From: Melanocharis versteri | Lineage: Eukaryota; Chordata; Aves; Passeriformes; Melanocharitidae | DNA: 64,000 nt | Direction: 5' to 3' | Assembly (NCBI GenBank): GCA_013397845.1 | Contig: VZTG01008549.1 | Coordinates: 124,001 to 188,000, forward strand | Part shown: positions 12,501 through 27,500 of the stretch, piece by piece | Position numbering within the stretch: the first letter of the stretch is position 1 | How the letters are laid out: the number at the start of each line of letters is the position of its first letter | Made by a program: the position numbers and the translations under genes | Notes under the pieces: generated by a model | The model's input: the letters and a program-made list of their open reading frames with translations, nothing else | Database searches by the model: none | What the model was told of the DNA's origin: nothing

Positions 12501-15500
12501 TCCATATTCCACCACTGCCAGACGTAAAAAGCCAGGTCTCTTTGCTGCCACTCAAAGCACCAAACGTTTTTTAGTGAAATGTCCTTTCTACTTGCACACT
12601 CTCTCTTGCTTATCGGCCTACTGTAGCTAATTGGAATTCGAGGTACATGCTCTAATTAAAATTAGCAAACAAGATTAATAGACTTCTCTTACTTCCATAC
12701 AGTGAGACATAATAAAGCAGCTGATTATAAGTTCATTTTATTTAAGGAGTCCACTTTGCAAAATGCAGAGGCGCTCTAATTGACAGTTACCACTAAAATG
12801 ATCATCAATGGAATTGGCCCAGACTCATCCTGAACGCAGCAGAGCGGATGTAAGAGGAGTTGCACCATGGATGAGTGTTGCCATATGCTCCCTCGTAAAA
12901 CTGCAGCACACAGTGCCATGAATGCTTGTGGACACGCTTACCCCGTTGCTTATATCAATTCAGAACGAGGAAAAGCTAATCGCTCCTTTTTTTTTTTTAA
13001 TTATTTGACAGTGTGGCAAAAGCGTCACATTTATTGGACAATGACACCAAATGCATTGTCAGTAACTCTTCAAACACAACTGGTGTTTCACATCACTCGG
13101 ATTTGCAGTACTCTGCCTCTTATGATATTTGACCCATACCTAATGAGCAGCCCTGGGAGAAGGAGCTGGGGGTGCTGGGGGTGAGAGCTGGAGCTGCCCC
13201 AGCCCTGAGCCCCCCGTGCCCTGGGCTGATCCCCAGCGTGGGCAGCAGGGGAGGGGGGATTCTGCCCCTCTGCCCCGCTCAGGTGAGACCCCACCTGCAG
13301 AGCTGCTCCAGCCCTGGGCTCCAACTGCACAGGGACGTGGAGCTGCTACAGCCAGTCCAGAGGAGGCACCAGGGTGATCAGAGGGATGGAGCACCTCTGC
13401 TGAGAGAATTGAGATTGTTTAGCCTGAGAAGAGGCGGCTTCAGTGTGACCTAATTGTGGCTTTCCAGTACTTGAAGAGAGCTGACAAGAAAAACGAAGGG
13501 AGACAATTTAAAAGGGCCTGGAGTGACAGGACAAGAGGGGAATGGGTTCAGATTGAAAGGGAGTAGGTTTAGATCTGATATTAGGGAAAAATTCTTCCCT
13601 GTGAGGGTGGTGAGACCCATGGCACAGGTTGCCCAGAGGAGCTGTGGCTGCCCCTGGATCCCTGGCAGTGTCCAAGGTTGGACAGGGCTTGGAGCAACCT
13701 GGGGTAGTGGAAGGTGTCCCTGCCCATGTGGGGCTGGAATGAGATGAACTTTAGGGTCCCTTCTATGATTCTACGAGCTCTGGCACTGCTCCATTGATCT
13801 GAATTTCCTATTGCTCCAGCAGGTAGCACAGAAAAGGTCACAACTCACAAAACTCTTAGGTCTATTATACTTTCTGTTATTACAACACATCCAAAATGGC
13901 CTGTCAAGGTTACCAATAACGTAAATGAATGATCACCAGTACAATACAAGTCACATTTATTCGAGCTGTGCTGGCCAAAAAGGTACCTGGGGAGCTACGG
14001 GGGTTTCTTCTCATGTTGTTCTTGGAGGCACATGGGAACAGCTGACAGCACTCGAGCACTCAGCCTCATTACCCTCCCAAACATGCCTCCCAACCAGAGC
14101 TACGACGGCGAGCGGAACAGCCTGGATGGCTCCTCTCTCAGCGTGTCCAGCCAGGACAGCAATGCCAACCTGAAGGAGCCCAAAAAATCCAAATTGGTCA
14201 AGGCAGCAGAGGAAGGCTCACGTGAGTGGTCGTGCCTGAGTTTTTGATTGCATGCATCCATGTGCTCTCGGCTTTCAGTGCTTAAGAGGCTGCATTCATC
14301 CTGCTGAAGAGCAGGGAGGGGCAGAACAGCAAATTATTTCACCTTTCCTTGTGCTGTGACTACATTGGGAAAGGCTGGATCAGGGCTTGTGTTTCTGTGT
14401 TTGTTGCTTTTGCTGCAGCTCTCTGACCTCAAGAGTGGAATAAGTCATGAAGTTCACAGCAAATTCGGTGTTTCGAAAATGTTTCTTTGACTTAACTGAG
14501 ATGCTATTTCAGGATGAAATATTATTTAACTTGAATTTAAATGTGATTTATTTTTGGAACATCTCAGGTTTTCTTCCCTTACCACACACAGTGTGCATCA
14601 CAACAGCTGTCGTGTTGGCCTAGTTGAAGGTGTCCCTGCCCATGGCAGGGCATTGGAATGAGATGAACTTTAAGGTCCCTTTCAACCCATGCTTTTCTAT
14701 GATTCTGTGATTTATACACCCTTTTTTTGACTATCTCTATGTTCCAGGACATTGACTTATCAGCTAAATTGACCCTATGGTTCTTTGATATCCTACATGG
14801 GGCCTTTTAGCTTTAGATTAAGATTTTAGATGTGTGATTACAATACTGTGTTGTACTGACTAACTGGGCAGCAGCTGCATCACAGTTACTGTCTGTCTGT
14901 GTGCTCTTAATCCACAGCAAGTGCAAAATGATTAAACTTATCTTAAACTTCTGTGGTAAACAAAGTGAAAATGGTGTAATTTTCCTAAGGAGTTTAAGAT
15001 AGCTCTCCAGGGCGACTCACAGAGAGTTCAAGGGTGCTCACACGGGTGGTTTGCAGCTCCTCTGACGCCCAGTAGCTCGTTGTGGTGTGGTACCTGGGTT
15101 GCACATCCCACACCTTTCATTCGGGAAGCAGATGCAACGCTGCACATCGCTAAACCTGGTCTGCAACCCGTGTGTCTTGGGGCAGCCCTCCTTTTGTAAT
15201 CCCACATTGTGCTCAAATAAAAAATAAGTGATTTCCATGTTCCTTCTGATATTACTTCTGTGCTGTGACAATGGATAACATCTGCCATGTTGGCATTCCA
15301 TGTAGTTTCACAAATAATGGGTAAAATAACATCATTTCCCATGAGAACCCTTCCCCAGCAGAGCTAGGACAGTTCCCATCATCCCCATTGTGCCAGGGTG
15401 GTCTTTTTTCTCTGGGTCCTGGAGCTTGTCATCAGCACTATCTCTTTTCAGCGACATGGCCTCATTAAGGAAACTGCTTCCTGAAGGAATGTCAGATAAG

Positions 15501-18500
15501 ATGGACTGGGTGAGCCAGGCAGCCACCTTCTGAGCTGGATAAAAAGCCAGCTCAGCTGGTTCACTCAGGAAGTGGTACTGGGAGTTGGCTGGGAAAGGGA
15601 GTGACTTTTGTCACCCAGCCCAGTCCCAGCTCTGCCGAGATCAAACTGGCAAATGCTGTTGAGTGGCAGGAGGTGGAGGATGTGAGGATGCAGCTCAGGG
15701 GAAGGTCCTCTTGGCCAGGATGATGCTTAGTTCTGAACCGGGAACCTTCTCCCATGCTGGAAGGCAGCCCTGGAGATGGCATGGATGGATCCCTAAGGAA
15801 ACCCACCCTGCTGAGAGGGAAACACGTGGCCTCGAGCAGCCTGAACCCTGTGCTGGCACTCAATCACAAAGGGAGATGGGTTGAAGGACCTGTAGTGTCC
15901 TGCTGGGGCCACTTGATGCATTCTCCCATGTTTGAAAAAAGGGAAATATGAGTCCAAGATAAAGAGAGAGACAACAAGGGAGGGAAGATAAACGAATTTA
16001 AGGATCCATTTTCCAGTTTTCAGAGGAAAGAACAGCAAAGGATATTTCCTGCTCTCTGATAGTAAGCCACTCTGTATCCCTGTATCCATTATTTAAAGTG
16101 GGAAATAATAGTTACTCAAAGTTCTCATTTCTTTTTTATAGGTGTTTCAAGTACTGTGGCTTAAGGATCAGCTAGAAATACTGGTAGTTCTCTGAACTTA
16201 ATCTGTCACAGGAGAACAGGACAAAACCTGTAAAAAAGAAAATGTCCCTATTCAAAATATACTTTATTTAAAATTTAAATTAGGAGATGTCCTAAACAAG
16301 ATGTCCTCAATATATTCTTATAAAATCTGCCTTGACTACAACTAAATCCTTTTCCTGCTAAATGCATTGCGTATCATTGTGCTGATGCACCCACTGGAAT
16401 GTAAATTATACTACAAATGAGAGAATAAATCTTGCCTAATCATCAGCTCATTTTGTATTGGTACACAAAATCCTCAAATTGGGGCTGAACAAATCTTTTT
16501 GGGTTCTGCTCTGTCCAGAGGTAAGGACAGATTTGATCAGCATGAATTCATGCCTTCCCTGATGTTGCACAAGTATTCTGAGTCTGATGTGAATTTCTAG
16601 TATAACCCCCACCTCAAAAATGTTGTTAGTCATCATAAAGCAAAATTAGATGTCAATCTTGCGTAATTTGAAAACCAGCCAAGATTTTTTTGGTCAATTC
16701 ATAAACTTTATTTTTTTTTAAATCAGAAAAGTGATGATGAAGCCAGGCTGTTTCGAGCCTGTGACGAAGCAAGTTTCAGAGCTCTGATTCTTGTCAGAAC
16801 TGTTTGAACAGCCCTGCACAAATGTTCTGAGAAATCAAACGAGTATTCAGCGACTAATTCTGCACCGCCTGCTCGGCTTACCCAAATGAGCTTTTGGAAA
16901 GCCCTTGAAAAGCAGTCTGGCACTTCCTCCCTTTTAACAGCTGAACTGAAATTTCTGAAAACCACAGAAAAACCACCTCCTCTTTTACCAAGCCTCACCC
17001 TGAAGGTTTTTCCCCCCAACCAAAATCATTATGCAACACATAGAATTATTGAGTGACTTACCGTTAATGCAAGGATTGTTCTCTTCTGTCTGGATTTGTA
17101 CAGGGATGCTGAAACCCTGAGCTGCCCCATAGATCACAGCAATCCTTGAATGAGGCACAAAGGAGAGCATTTGTGGTTGCTCTGGGACATTCAGTCGGTG
17201 ATGGCTTACCTTGGAGTCAGCACAGATTTATTTGTCTTTATTGAACGGGGAGTGTAAGATCACTTTGGCCTAATAGCCTGTTTAAGATTTAGGTGCTCAG
17301 ACTCATCTTCAGGAAGGTCTCTTGGTGTCAATAAGGATTCAAGCCTTTTGCTGTTCTGTCGTGCCTTAGGGAGAAATCTGCACTTACAACCTCCTTGCAG
17401 CCACTAGGGCTGTCTGGGGAAATTAACCCTTGCAGAATTCACTCCCAAGCGCTCCACGGGAAAGTAGTCTCCAAAGCGCACTTGTAGCCCAACAAAGCAT
17501 GATGTTATCACTCCTCCAAATGAATTCAATGGGATGTGAACCTATTCGGCATGCACAGCTGCTCCCTCTGATGGGATGAGCCCCTGGTTTTCTCAAGTCT
17601 CGTACAAGGGCATATGTGTGTGGGTTTTCTGGTGAACAAACCTCTCTCTGCCGCAGTGATCCCGTACCACATCACCGTCACGACAGGCACGGAGTACGAC
17701 TCCAGCACCGACAGCCGTGTGTTCATCATCATCATGGGCCCGCAGAAAGTGCAGACCGAGAGGCTGTGGCTGGATCTCGCAGAAGGAAAGGATGAATTTG
17801 CAGATGGCTCTGTGGAGAAATTCTCAGTTTGGGGCCTAGATGTCGGGGAGATCAAAAAAGTGGAGGTATGTTGTGAACGCAGCGCGAGTGCTGGAGGCGT
17901 ATGAAATACGTGGCCAAAGAAAGCACGCGGTTCTGTTATTCTTAGCAGTGAAGGAAAGGCTCTTGGGCCTAAAAGGAATGTAAACAGGACTCTGTTGATG
18001 AGATTTCGCATGTGTCTGAACCTGTAAATAAGTACACTTTGCTTTGCATAAAACCAGGATCCTCGCGAGGCGGAAGATAATTGTGAATTGTAAAGAAGTT
18101 ATAACATGTCCCAGTTTTGTCCCGTCTCTGGTACTGCTTTTTCTTACTCAATCCCTTTTATTGCCAGATGCAGTGAAGCTTCCCAGGATGCAATTCTTCA
18201 TTGGTCTTTTTCCTAGTTGATTTTTTTTCACTACTTCCAAATAGGTTTCATAAATTGTGAGAAACCCATCTTGTATAATTTCCTAGCTAAACATGAAAAT
18301 TGTTTTCACAGCTTGGAGGACACAGGCTTAGAGAAGAAAATTAATCATAATTTGTAAGTAATGTGCACAAATAGATTTCAGTACAGGAACCATTTTTTCT
18401 GTTATGGCTCAGGGAGACACAATTTGCATAGACTTTCCATCACTGGGCTTAAACTTCACATGAATATTCCAGAGTGTTTTTGTACATCATTCTTGTTTCA

Positions 18501-21500
18501 TATGGCAGTTCCACCTCCTGGAAGCTTGCTCCAGTCCCACAAGTACTAAAGCCCACAACACCTGAGGACTCCAGGAGCCTGTTTAATTTTATTTTTACCC
18601 CCATCCCTCTGTGGAAGTAAACCTACCTGTTGATGTGTGTGCCTGCATAATTGGAAAGAGACAAGAAAGAGAGAGAAATCCTAACTAATAAGAAAATCTT
18701 TGCATCTGTATATCCTGCTGTTGCAGCTCAGAGACTGTTACTCGCACTACCTTTCACTCAAGCCATGAATTCTGACATCTTGAAAAATCTCCGTATCAGA
18801 TTTGAGTTTATTATCAAGCCTTTTTCTTAATGCACTCCAAGTGCCTGGTTATTATGTGTATTAGTGGCACTTTCTGTCTAGCCCATCTCGAGGTCAAACT
18901 TTTATAGTGAAGCAAGTGTATCAGTCCTTCTCTTCCGGACTGTGCACACATGGGAACAGCCATGGAGTGGGACAGAGAGGGAGGAAAATGACAGTATCAT
19001 CCCTCAGGGCCAGAAAGGCAGGAAGAGCAGCCTGAAGGAAGAAATAGAAAGCGATGCTGGAAAAGAAACAGTGAATAGGGTAGGGAATGGGTAGAAAATA
19101 GAAGAAAATAGGAGAAGACACTTTGAAATAGGCAGAAGCAAGGCAAAAATTAATTGAAAAGCATTACAAACAGGAAAGCAGATAAAACATTGCAAATCAA
19201 ATGCAGAGAGCTAGAAAAAGAAATAACGTGTATCTTTCAGGCTAGTGATGTTCTTCTGCACTCTTTCACCCCTGTACTCAGTGATCTCACCCAGTCTGCT
19301 GCCTCACCCCTGGCTCACTTTTCCCTTCTGGTTTGTAACTCCCCGGCTCGCAGCTGAAGGAGCCACCTGCTCCCGGCCTTCTGCCTTCCTTCATGCAGTG
19401 GCCTCAGCCTGGAAGGTCCCTTCCTTTGGACCCGTGTCCCAGCAATGACACCGATGTGCTAGTCTGCTGTGGTTGCCATGGCATCAGTCTGCATTTTCCT
19501 TCTAGAAAATTGCAGTGTTCGGGGACATTGCAGAAAATTGCTAGTTATCTACTTGGGGAAAAGTGAGGAACAGTTCGTTCTTGGATTCGGCATTTGTCTG
19601 TTTGTGCAGAAGGTGAAAAGTTCTGAATATGAGTTACCATGTGAAAATAGTGTAGTATGAGGATTAAGTTTCCAGGAGCACTCTGTATAACCCGGGAAGC
19701 AGACTGTACCATTTAGCAGGACTGTGAGATTTGCAGCATGATGCTACTTCTAGTTAGGCATTATGCTCCTGCTACAGATGCACTCCACTGAAGGCAGAAA
19801 CAGTGGAACATGAAGTAATTTGAAAGGGCCCCATTTATTCCTGTCATGTAAGCCTATAGATATAATATTTACTACTGGTGTACTTTAATAGACATGCTGA
19901 CATGAAAATAAATAACTGAAGTTATTAGGCGTAGACACTTTATACTGTGTTTTCAAAATAATTTTTAATATTTCTTCTCCTAATGAATGAAGGTATCTCT
20001 GTTCCCAGACTGTTGTTGCTGCAGAGAGACACAGGTATGTCTAGGAGAGTCCTGCATTGGTTTGTTTTTATAAACCTCTTCTGGCTCAGAGCCTTTCTCC
20101 ATCATGAACACAGAAGAAAATCAAGGACACACAAATGTTGCAAATGCAAGTCCAGTCCCTCAGTGATTAGGGACCCGACCCTCAGGTCTCTCTAGTATTC
20201 TCTGAACCTTCTTTCCACAAAAATTCTCTCAGATTTTCCCTCTGCTGCTTGTTCAGTTTGTATGTGATCCTGAGCTGCTCAGTATAAATTGTGAATCTCA
20301 GTCTCAGTGATGTGCAGTCCCTCGAGGACAGTAGGAACAAGTTACAAAGGTTTTCAAACAGCCCAAGGAAGGATCTACCTGCCTTTGAAATTCTGACATT
20401 CTAATTTAGTTCAAACATCTCAGCCCAAACCACTTGCTGTGATACTGATATGCACATCCAGGCTACGCTGCTGGTGCGGACAAGGCTTGGCATTATTCAC
20501 TGTATTGGCATGGTCTGTCTAAAGATTTCCCTGGAATTGAAAGTCAGATCCTGGTGGTCTGCTCCTGAAGTCCAGCCATAGGGAAGACCTGGCTGACACC
20601 GATTCAATTTGTCCCAGAATCTACATTGTTCTTGAGGTCCTTGGAAATCTGCTCATGCACAGGTTCTCCAAGGCAGCTGGATGCACAGGCTCTTTCCTCC
20701 TGGCTGTCACTGATATCAAAAAAGTTAAAATTTGCTGTGAAAATGTGGCACCTAGCAATGTCTTGGAATGATACTTTGCCCAGGGAAGCCATGGATGCCC
20801 CATCCCTGGAAGTGTCCAAGGCCAGGTTGGATGGGGCTTGGAGCAACCTGGGATAGTAGAAGGTGTCCCTGCCCATGGCAGGGGGGTTACAATGAGATGG
20901 GCTTTAAAGTAGTTTCCAGACCAAACTGTTCTATGATTCTATGATGAGAGCAGGTGGGGGTGTGCAGTGAACCCAAAAAGACCAGCAAATTTTATTGGGC
21001 TCATTAGGATTTTCCCTCCAGCTGCTCTGTCCCTGCTTCACTGCAGAGCCATGGCCCTAAACTTTCCCCACCGCCTCATCCAGGCCATCCTGCAACAGAG
21101 CTGCACAAAGACTCTGACTCTGGGCTTGGAGACGCTCAGCCAAGCTGGCAGAGAGGGAATGGGAAGGCAAGAGTTATATTCCCATTCACCTCACACCCCA
21201 AGAATTGGAGGATTAATGCATCCATTGTAGACTTGAATTTCCCTAGTGGTTAACTCTAATTTTCTGCAGCTGCACAGACATTAGTACAGCAATAATACTC
21301 CTAATAGCAGTGATGGCTGAGACCATCAGACAGAAAAGATCACTTGTTTTTTGGGAAAAAAATAGATACCACAGATATATCACCCTAGATGAATCTGTTA
21401 TTAAAAACTGCTTTCTGAGCCTCCCTAAATATCCTAATAATTCAAAAACAAAAAACTAGTGAGAACTGAGGACCTCATTTTCCTAGAAATGACACAAACA

Positions 21501-24500
21501 ACACTTTCTCTGAAAATAATGAAGTGCAGGTAGGTCTTTTATCGACAGGAAGCACATTGGAATGACTGTCTGACCAAGGTTCATACATCAACCTGGATAC
21601 ATAATTTTGCTTCCAGGTCTGCCCCAGGTTGAATTGTCCAACTTCTTTAAGAGAAGACATGTAGGTTCTTGGAGAAATTTGCACTGTCAACATTGTTCTG
21701 CTGCTGATATACCTGCAGGAACACTGGCTCTTGACAGATTCAGTTCCAAGTGGTTTCTGGCTTTTATAAACTCATCCCTGCACACTTGTGCAATGTCTCT
21801 GTGTTTCTGTAGGACCTCTGCCCCTGCTGCCACCTCTAGTATTCTTCCTTTTTCCACTTAAATTTTTTCAGAAGCTCCTCGTTCATTCATGCAGTCTTGT
21901 GGCCACTCTTGTGTGACTTCCTGGTCTCCAGGACAGATCATTCCTGAGGCTGGAGGAGGTGGTCCTTGAAAATCAGCAGCTACAGATGTAAGCTCCATCT
22001 GTTGTCTCCTGTACAAAGGCAGAGCTTTTGCAGTCTAAGGAGATGGGAAGCAGAGAAACAGCCTCATACATTTAGTTCACTTATATGTGGATTTGTGAGG
22101 GAAGTGCTTGTAATAATACATGTGGGTGTTTGCTGAGCTGCATCTTTCCTCTTGGCTAAAAAGCTTTGAATAATCACTTCCAAGCGTAGTGACAGAAGTG
22201 GAAAGGCTTATAAAGGTGGAGAAATGCGTCTGCTGCCAAATGCAAATGAGCATATAGAGGTCAACAGAGCAGGAGCAGAGTGACGAGAGACTGGACATGT
22301 TTTCATGTAGGTCAGTCCAGTCTACCTTGCTTTTTTTTGAGACTGGCCTTCCCTCATGCACAGCAGCTGATGACCTGATCTCCCTTGCCCATGGCAATGG
22401 TACTATTCCAGAGTTCCCTCCATTCCCTTGTGGAATGATTTGCTGTGATGGTGTACGCAGACTCTGAGTCCTTCATTGCTGGGTGAATCACCCTCGTCCA
22501 GAGAAATCCCCTTTGCCCAGCAGGTGTTTTCTCTCTGGCCCTCACAGGTGGGGCACGACGGTGCTACCCCTGAGAGCTGCTGGCTGATGGAAGAGCTCAC
22601 CATCGTCGTGCCCACCAAAGGCGTCATGTACAACTTTGTCTGCAAGTGCTGGCTGGCCAGAGACAAGGGGGACGGGCTCACTTCTCGAATCCTCAACATC
22701 CTGGATGCAGAATGCGTTAACGTTGGCGTCAAGGTAGGCACCAGGCTCACTTTGTGCCTTTAGCTGCTGCAGGGACCTCTGCTCACACAGCTCATGTGTC
22801 AGCAGCTCTCCTACTTTGACTTTTGCCAGTGGCTTGAGCCTTCTCTTTGCTTTCCTTTCCTATGTTATTTTATTAGCAAGATCTTTAGGCGTGGTTGAGA
22901 ATCACGGCTGTTCAGAGCACTGTTTAGTGAGGCTGTCTGGATGCAGCCTCTATGTGGCATAAAGGGGAGGGCAGAGCAGGTGGGACACAGTTCAGCAGCC
23001 TGTCCTCATCTTGTCACCCACTGAATCCCCTGGTACCTGCAGAGTGGGAGCAGCTTCAAGGTGAAGGAATACTTCTAACTCATCAGATTAGAGCAGTGGA
23101 AATATCTTAATATTTTAATCTCTCCATGATGTGGCTACATACAAAATTTTCTAATAGGGGATAGGGAAACTAATAATTACTGGGAGTTGTTGAAATAGGA
23201 AAACATTTGTAAGCCTGATCTTCAGTGAGAATAACTGACTAAAGTTGAATCAGTGATTAATAAAACTCTATAGTCTTTTCATTCAAATATATGAATTTTG
23301 AAGTAATATCTGCTATGCCATATTTCAAACAAGTACAAATTGGAAAGCCGAGCCATGCAGATTCTGGATGTAAGATTTCTAGCAGAAATAACAATCTGCA
23401 TGGGTGTGACAATAACACTGTTTAAATACCTGTGTGGCAATTTAAAATCTCTATAGATGTGCTTCTGTTTACAGTCAGGTTACACTTCCATAGTACATTA
23501 TTTTTTCTTTATGCTGCTCTTGGTGCCCAAGCTAAAGATATTCTCCTGAAATCTTTCTTGTTCCCCAGACACGCAAAAACTTGATAACATTTTTAGCATT
23601 TGTGAAGGATTCACCAAATCAATGCAGATTTCAGTGGTGGAATTGACCTGAGACAGACTAAAAACCTTCCTCAGACTTAATACCAAGGTTAAAACCAATC
23701 TCATAAAAATGTCCCATCTGTCGTCTAACCTCCTGGATGAGGTTTCCAAGCTCCTATTGGTGGGCTGATGGCTTGCCCATAGATTGAAGTGGATGTTAAT
23801 GAAGACTTACTTTCAGTCTTCCTGTAAAAGCACTATCCTGAATATTTATTTTCATAAGCATGCCAAAAATAGACACATCTAACTATAATTTTTTTCCTAT
23901 GATGTTAGGCCAGAAACTTGATGGGAGATTTGAAGGAAATCTGGGGAGATGTTTGGGACGTGAAACCAGAAATGAGCATTTGACTTTCTGATCAGTCTCC
24001 TAGTTGAGGGAATTTGGGACTGCTCCCTCGTAGATAGCTGTAGTTAGAAACTGAGTCTTACAGGCTTTTTAGAGTTGAAAGACAACAGATATATTTAGCA
24101 TCATTGGGAAGATTAATACTTTTCTATTTTTTTTTTCTGCTTGGCTTTTTACAGCCGTATGTGCTCATTTCAACATAATTTTCTTCTTGGCTTGATATTG
24201 CCTCTTTTTGCTTTAAATTGAGTATTTGCCTTCCCATACTTAGAGAAATTACTCAGTGTCCACCACAGCCATTAAAAGCCTGCAATGCATTGGTAAAAGA
24301 GTTTTTCTTCTCCTTCGTATAAAAAATAGGATGAATTGCTAAGATTTAAAATACATGTGGATGAATGTGTGATCAACAGGTTATTCAGTTTCAAACAAAT
24401 GTGAAAAATAATTTTTTATATTATGTTATTCCTTTGCACTGTTTATTTATGTGACATGCAAAATTCAGGCCAATAAAACTAGCCTAGCCGTGCACTATTT

Positions 24501-27500
24501 GAAATATGTTTTTTGGGAGTTCTTTCTTGATATTCTTCCACATCTTAAAGAAATCTTGGTACCATAGCAATGATCTTGAAAGCATCTAAGTGGTCTAGGA
24601 GTCTTAAAACCCCTAACGGCCACTGGGACTTGCACATTTATGACATATTTATTCTGAGTCTTATTGTTCCCATGTCAGGAGAAAATAACAAAATCAGGCT
24701 AGTAAAGTGAAAATTATAAAAAATCCCATCTTTTCAAAGATGGGCAAACTGGCACGACTTCAGTGCACACAAGATCTGGGAGGAGTCTGCACCTGATGCA
24801 GCAGTGAGCATCCCCTTGGAGAGCAGGATAGCTGAATTTTTGTACCACAGGGCGTGTTCTGATGCATAAACCTCCAGACTATTAGTGATATTGGAATAAT
24901 CATTGCCCGGATGAACACCGCACTTTTGGGGGAAACATTTTGCAACCAAGAAAAAGTAATAATTGTTTTTCTGGGAGACTATTTTTTTTTTTAATTAGCA
25001 ACAGTTTGGTGCAGTACAGGGCTGGAGTGCTGGAGGTGACCAGGCAGAGACACTCCTAGCAGAGAGTTGGGGACCCAGCTATTGATGTGATGGTTGTGAC
25101 TCCTGAGAAGAAGCAGCTTAAGAGATCTTCATCACTGGTGTTGCAGTAGGACAAGGGACAATGGGTTTAAACTGAGGGGAGGTTGACTTGGATTAGACAG
25201 AAGGAAGAATTTTTTTCCACTGAGGGTGGTGAGGCCCTGGCACAGTTTTCTCAGAGAAGCTGTGGCTGCCCCATCCCTGGCAGTGTCCAAGGCCAGGTTC
25301 CACAAGGCTTGGATCAACCTGGGATAGTGGAAGGTGTCCCTGCCCATGGCAGGGCATGGAATGGGATCAGCTTTAAACGTCCCTTCCAACCCAATCCATC
25401 CAATGGTTCTGTGATTTGGATGTTGTCACAATCAATGTGTCTCTTTCAAGGCTGAGCAAATCTGTAGCAAAGGCCATAGATGGAAAGTCCTGTAATAAGT
25501 TTTGATCTCTAACTTTGCCTTGGAAAACAATGGTGGGGAGAGGAACCGAGAAGCTGTGCTGCAACCTTTTCTGGCAAGGAAATAGATCTCCAGGAAAGCC
25601 TGTTGCCCTGTTTAGCGTGGGTTAAGGACAGCTGTTTAAATGAGGCCTTCTGATTGTCTCCAATCCTCACCAGATCCTCTACGAAGTCACGGTTGTGACG
25701 GGAGACATCGAAAGTGGCGGTACCGACGCCAGTATTTTCATGACTGTCTTTGGATCCAATGGGAACACTGAGGAGATGCTGCTGGAAAAAAATGGAGACA
25801 GGTACAGTAGCTGCCATTCTTGTTGGTTGGAAGTGGGGTGGTGACAGATCTTAGTGTCAAGTCAAGAAGCACTCAGGGCTTTGATCATGCTCCCACTGAA
25901 ACACAAACATTTACTCCCACTGACTTGATAGATTCAGACCTGTGCCTCCTGTAAGTGTTTCTGTCAGATATTTAGCAAAGCAAAGGAAAGGAGAGCACTG
26001 CACAGCCAGGGAAAAGACCCTTTGCCATTTGTACAAGTTTTGTTTAACCTGTTCCTCAGTGGCTTTACAGATAAGCACCTTGAACAAAAGTGTGAAGTCC
26101 CGCATAGTCTCCAAGAAGAACTGTGAACATTGCCCAGGAGAGTACTGGGAAATGGATCGGTGGTGGCACAGAATGCTGCACTGCATGCCCTGATTTTACT
26201 AAAAAGGTGGAATCTCATGTTTTCTTCAGCAGAAAGAGCTAACAAACATTGTAACCCTAGTCTGATGCCAGCACTCCTGCAAGCCAAAAAACTCACACAT
26301 GCCACCACTCATCCACTTTCCGATGCTTTTTTGTTCTTTCCTAGCACCTTCCCTGGTACAGAAAGCTTTGGCATGCTCAAGAATGAACCATCTTTTAGTG
26401 ACATCATGCTTAAATTTAATTAATTGACTAGCTCTGATCTTATTCAGCAAAGCATCTACAGAGCATCAGAAGGGTGGGAGCCTTTGGCCAAACGGTTTGA
26501 GCTCAGCTTGCTGAGGGGATGCTGGATAACTGAGGATAGGGTGCACCTTGCCTAGAGGTGTTTGCTGTGGGGATGTTTTACTTAAAGCTGTTGTAGCAGA
26601 GTGGGTGTCTGGACAAACATAGCTAAGATTGAGAGCTTCATGTGTCTCGTTAGTAACAAGCACGAGCTTTGTTTGTTGTGAAAAAATGCAGCAGAGGTGC
26701 TGCTGACTGAAATATCTGTGAGAAGCACAGCTGAGTCATGCAGAAAACCACAGCTCTTGGGGCTGCTCCCCATCACAGAGGGACATCCAACATGTGGGGC
26801 AATGCCCCTGGGTTCCCAGCGAGTGTGGCCATCAGTGACACCCCCTGGACAAGCCCAAACTGGTCTGTCTTCCACTGATTTAACCATAATTTAATTTTCC
26901 ACTAATTTAATTTTAATTAACAGTCAGTTCTAGTGGGTGGGAAAACGGACCGCTGCTGTTTGTATTCAGAAATGAAGCAGATTTCATCTGGTGCGTCAAT
27001 CAAAAACCTCTGAAGGGGATCAAGACATCTCCAGCCCCTCAGGAGCAGGGTTGTAGTCTTGCTGCATCAGGGGCAAGCCATACCCCTAAACTTTGTGGCC
27101 TCTAAAAGCACATCCCATTTGTCTACATGGGTGGGATGGGCAATCTCTGATATAAGAGTATGAAAATGCAATACAGGAAAATAGAAAATCTCTGTGTTAT
27201 TAGTTGCTTGGGTTGTCATCTGACAGCACAGGGTATGTGAAAGGTGTTGAAAAATCACTGGGGCTGTGTAAAGAAAAGGAAGTGTAAGGCACAACTCTTA
27301 TCATGTTAATATCCCCAGGATGCTGTGCTATCCTACTGGCGCATCTCCGCTAGCTGGAGGTGCTCTGTATTGCACCTCCAGCTGTACAGAACTCTTGTCA
27401 TCTCATTAGCACCCTCTGCAGAGGACATTCGTGTCCCCAAACTCACATCCTGTCCGTTTCCACACCACTGCCACCGGTCTTCATCCAGCTGTTAACGGCA

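Noticed and set aside
14056..14097. Alternative upstream start of the linker exon
   Set aside because: It is in phase, but the AG at 14054-14055 lacks a good pyrimidine tract; kept only as a possibility.
17526..18011. A 161-codon open frame on the - strand
   Set aside because: It is antisense to the PLAT11 exon at 17657-17865 and shows no recognisable domain.
22380..22410. TGCCCATGGCAATGG resembling the CR1 motif
   Set aside because: The flanks on both sides do not match CR1; likely coincidence.
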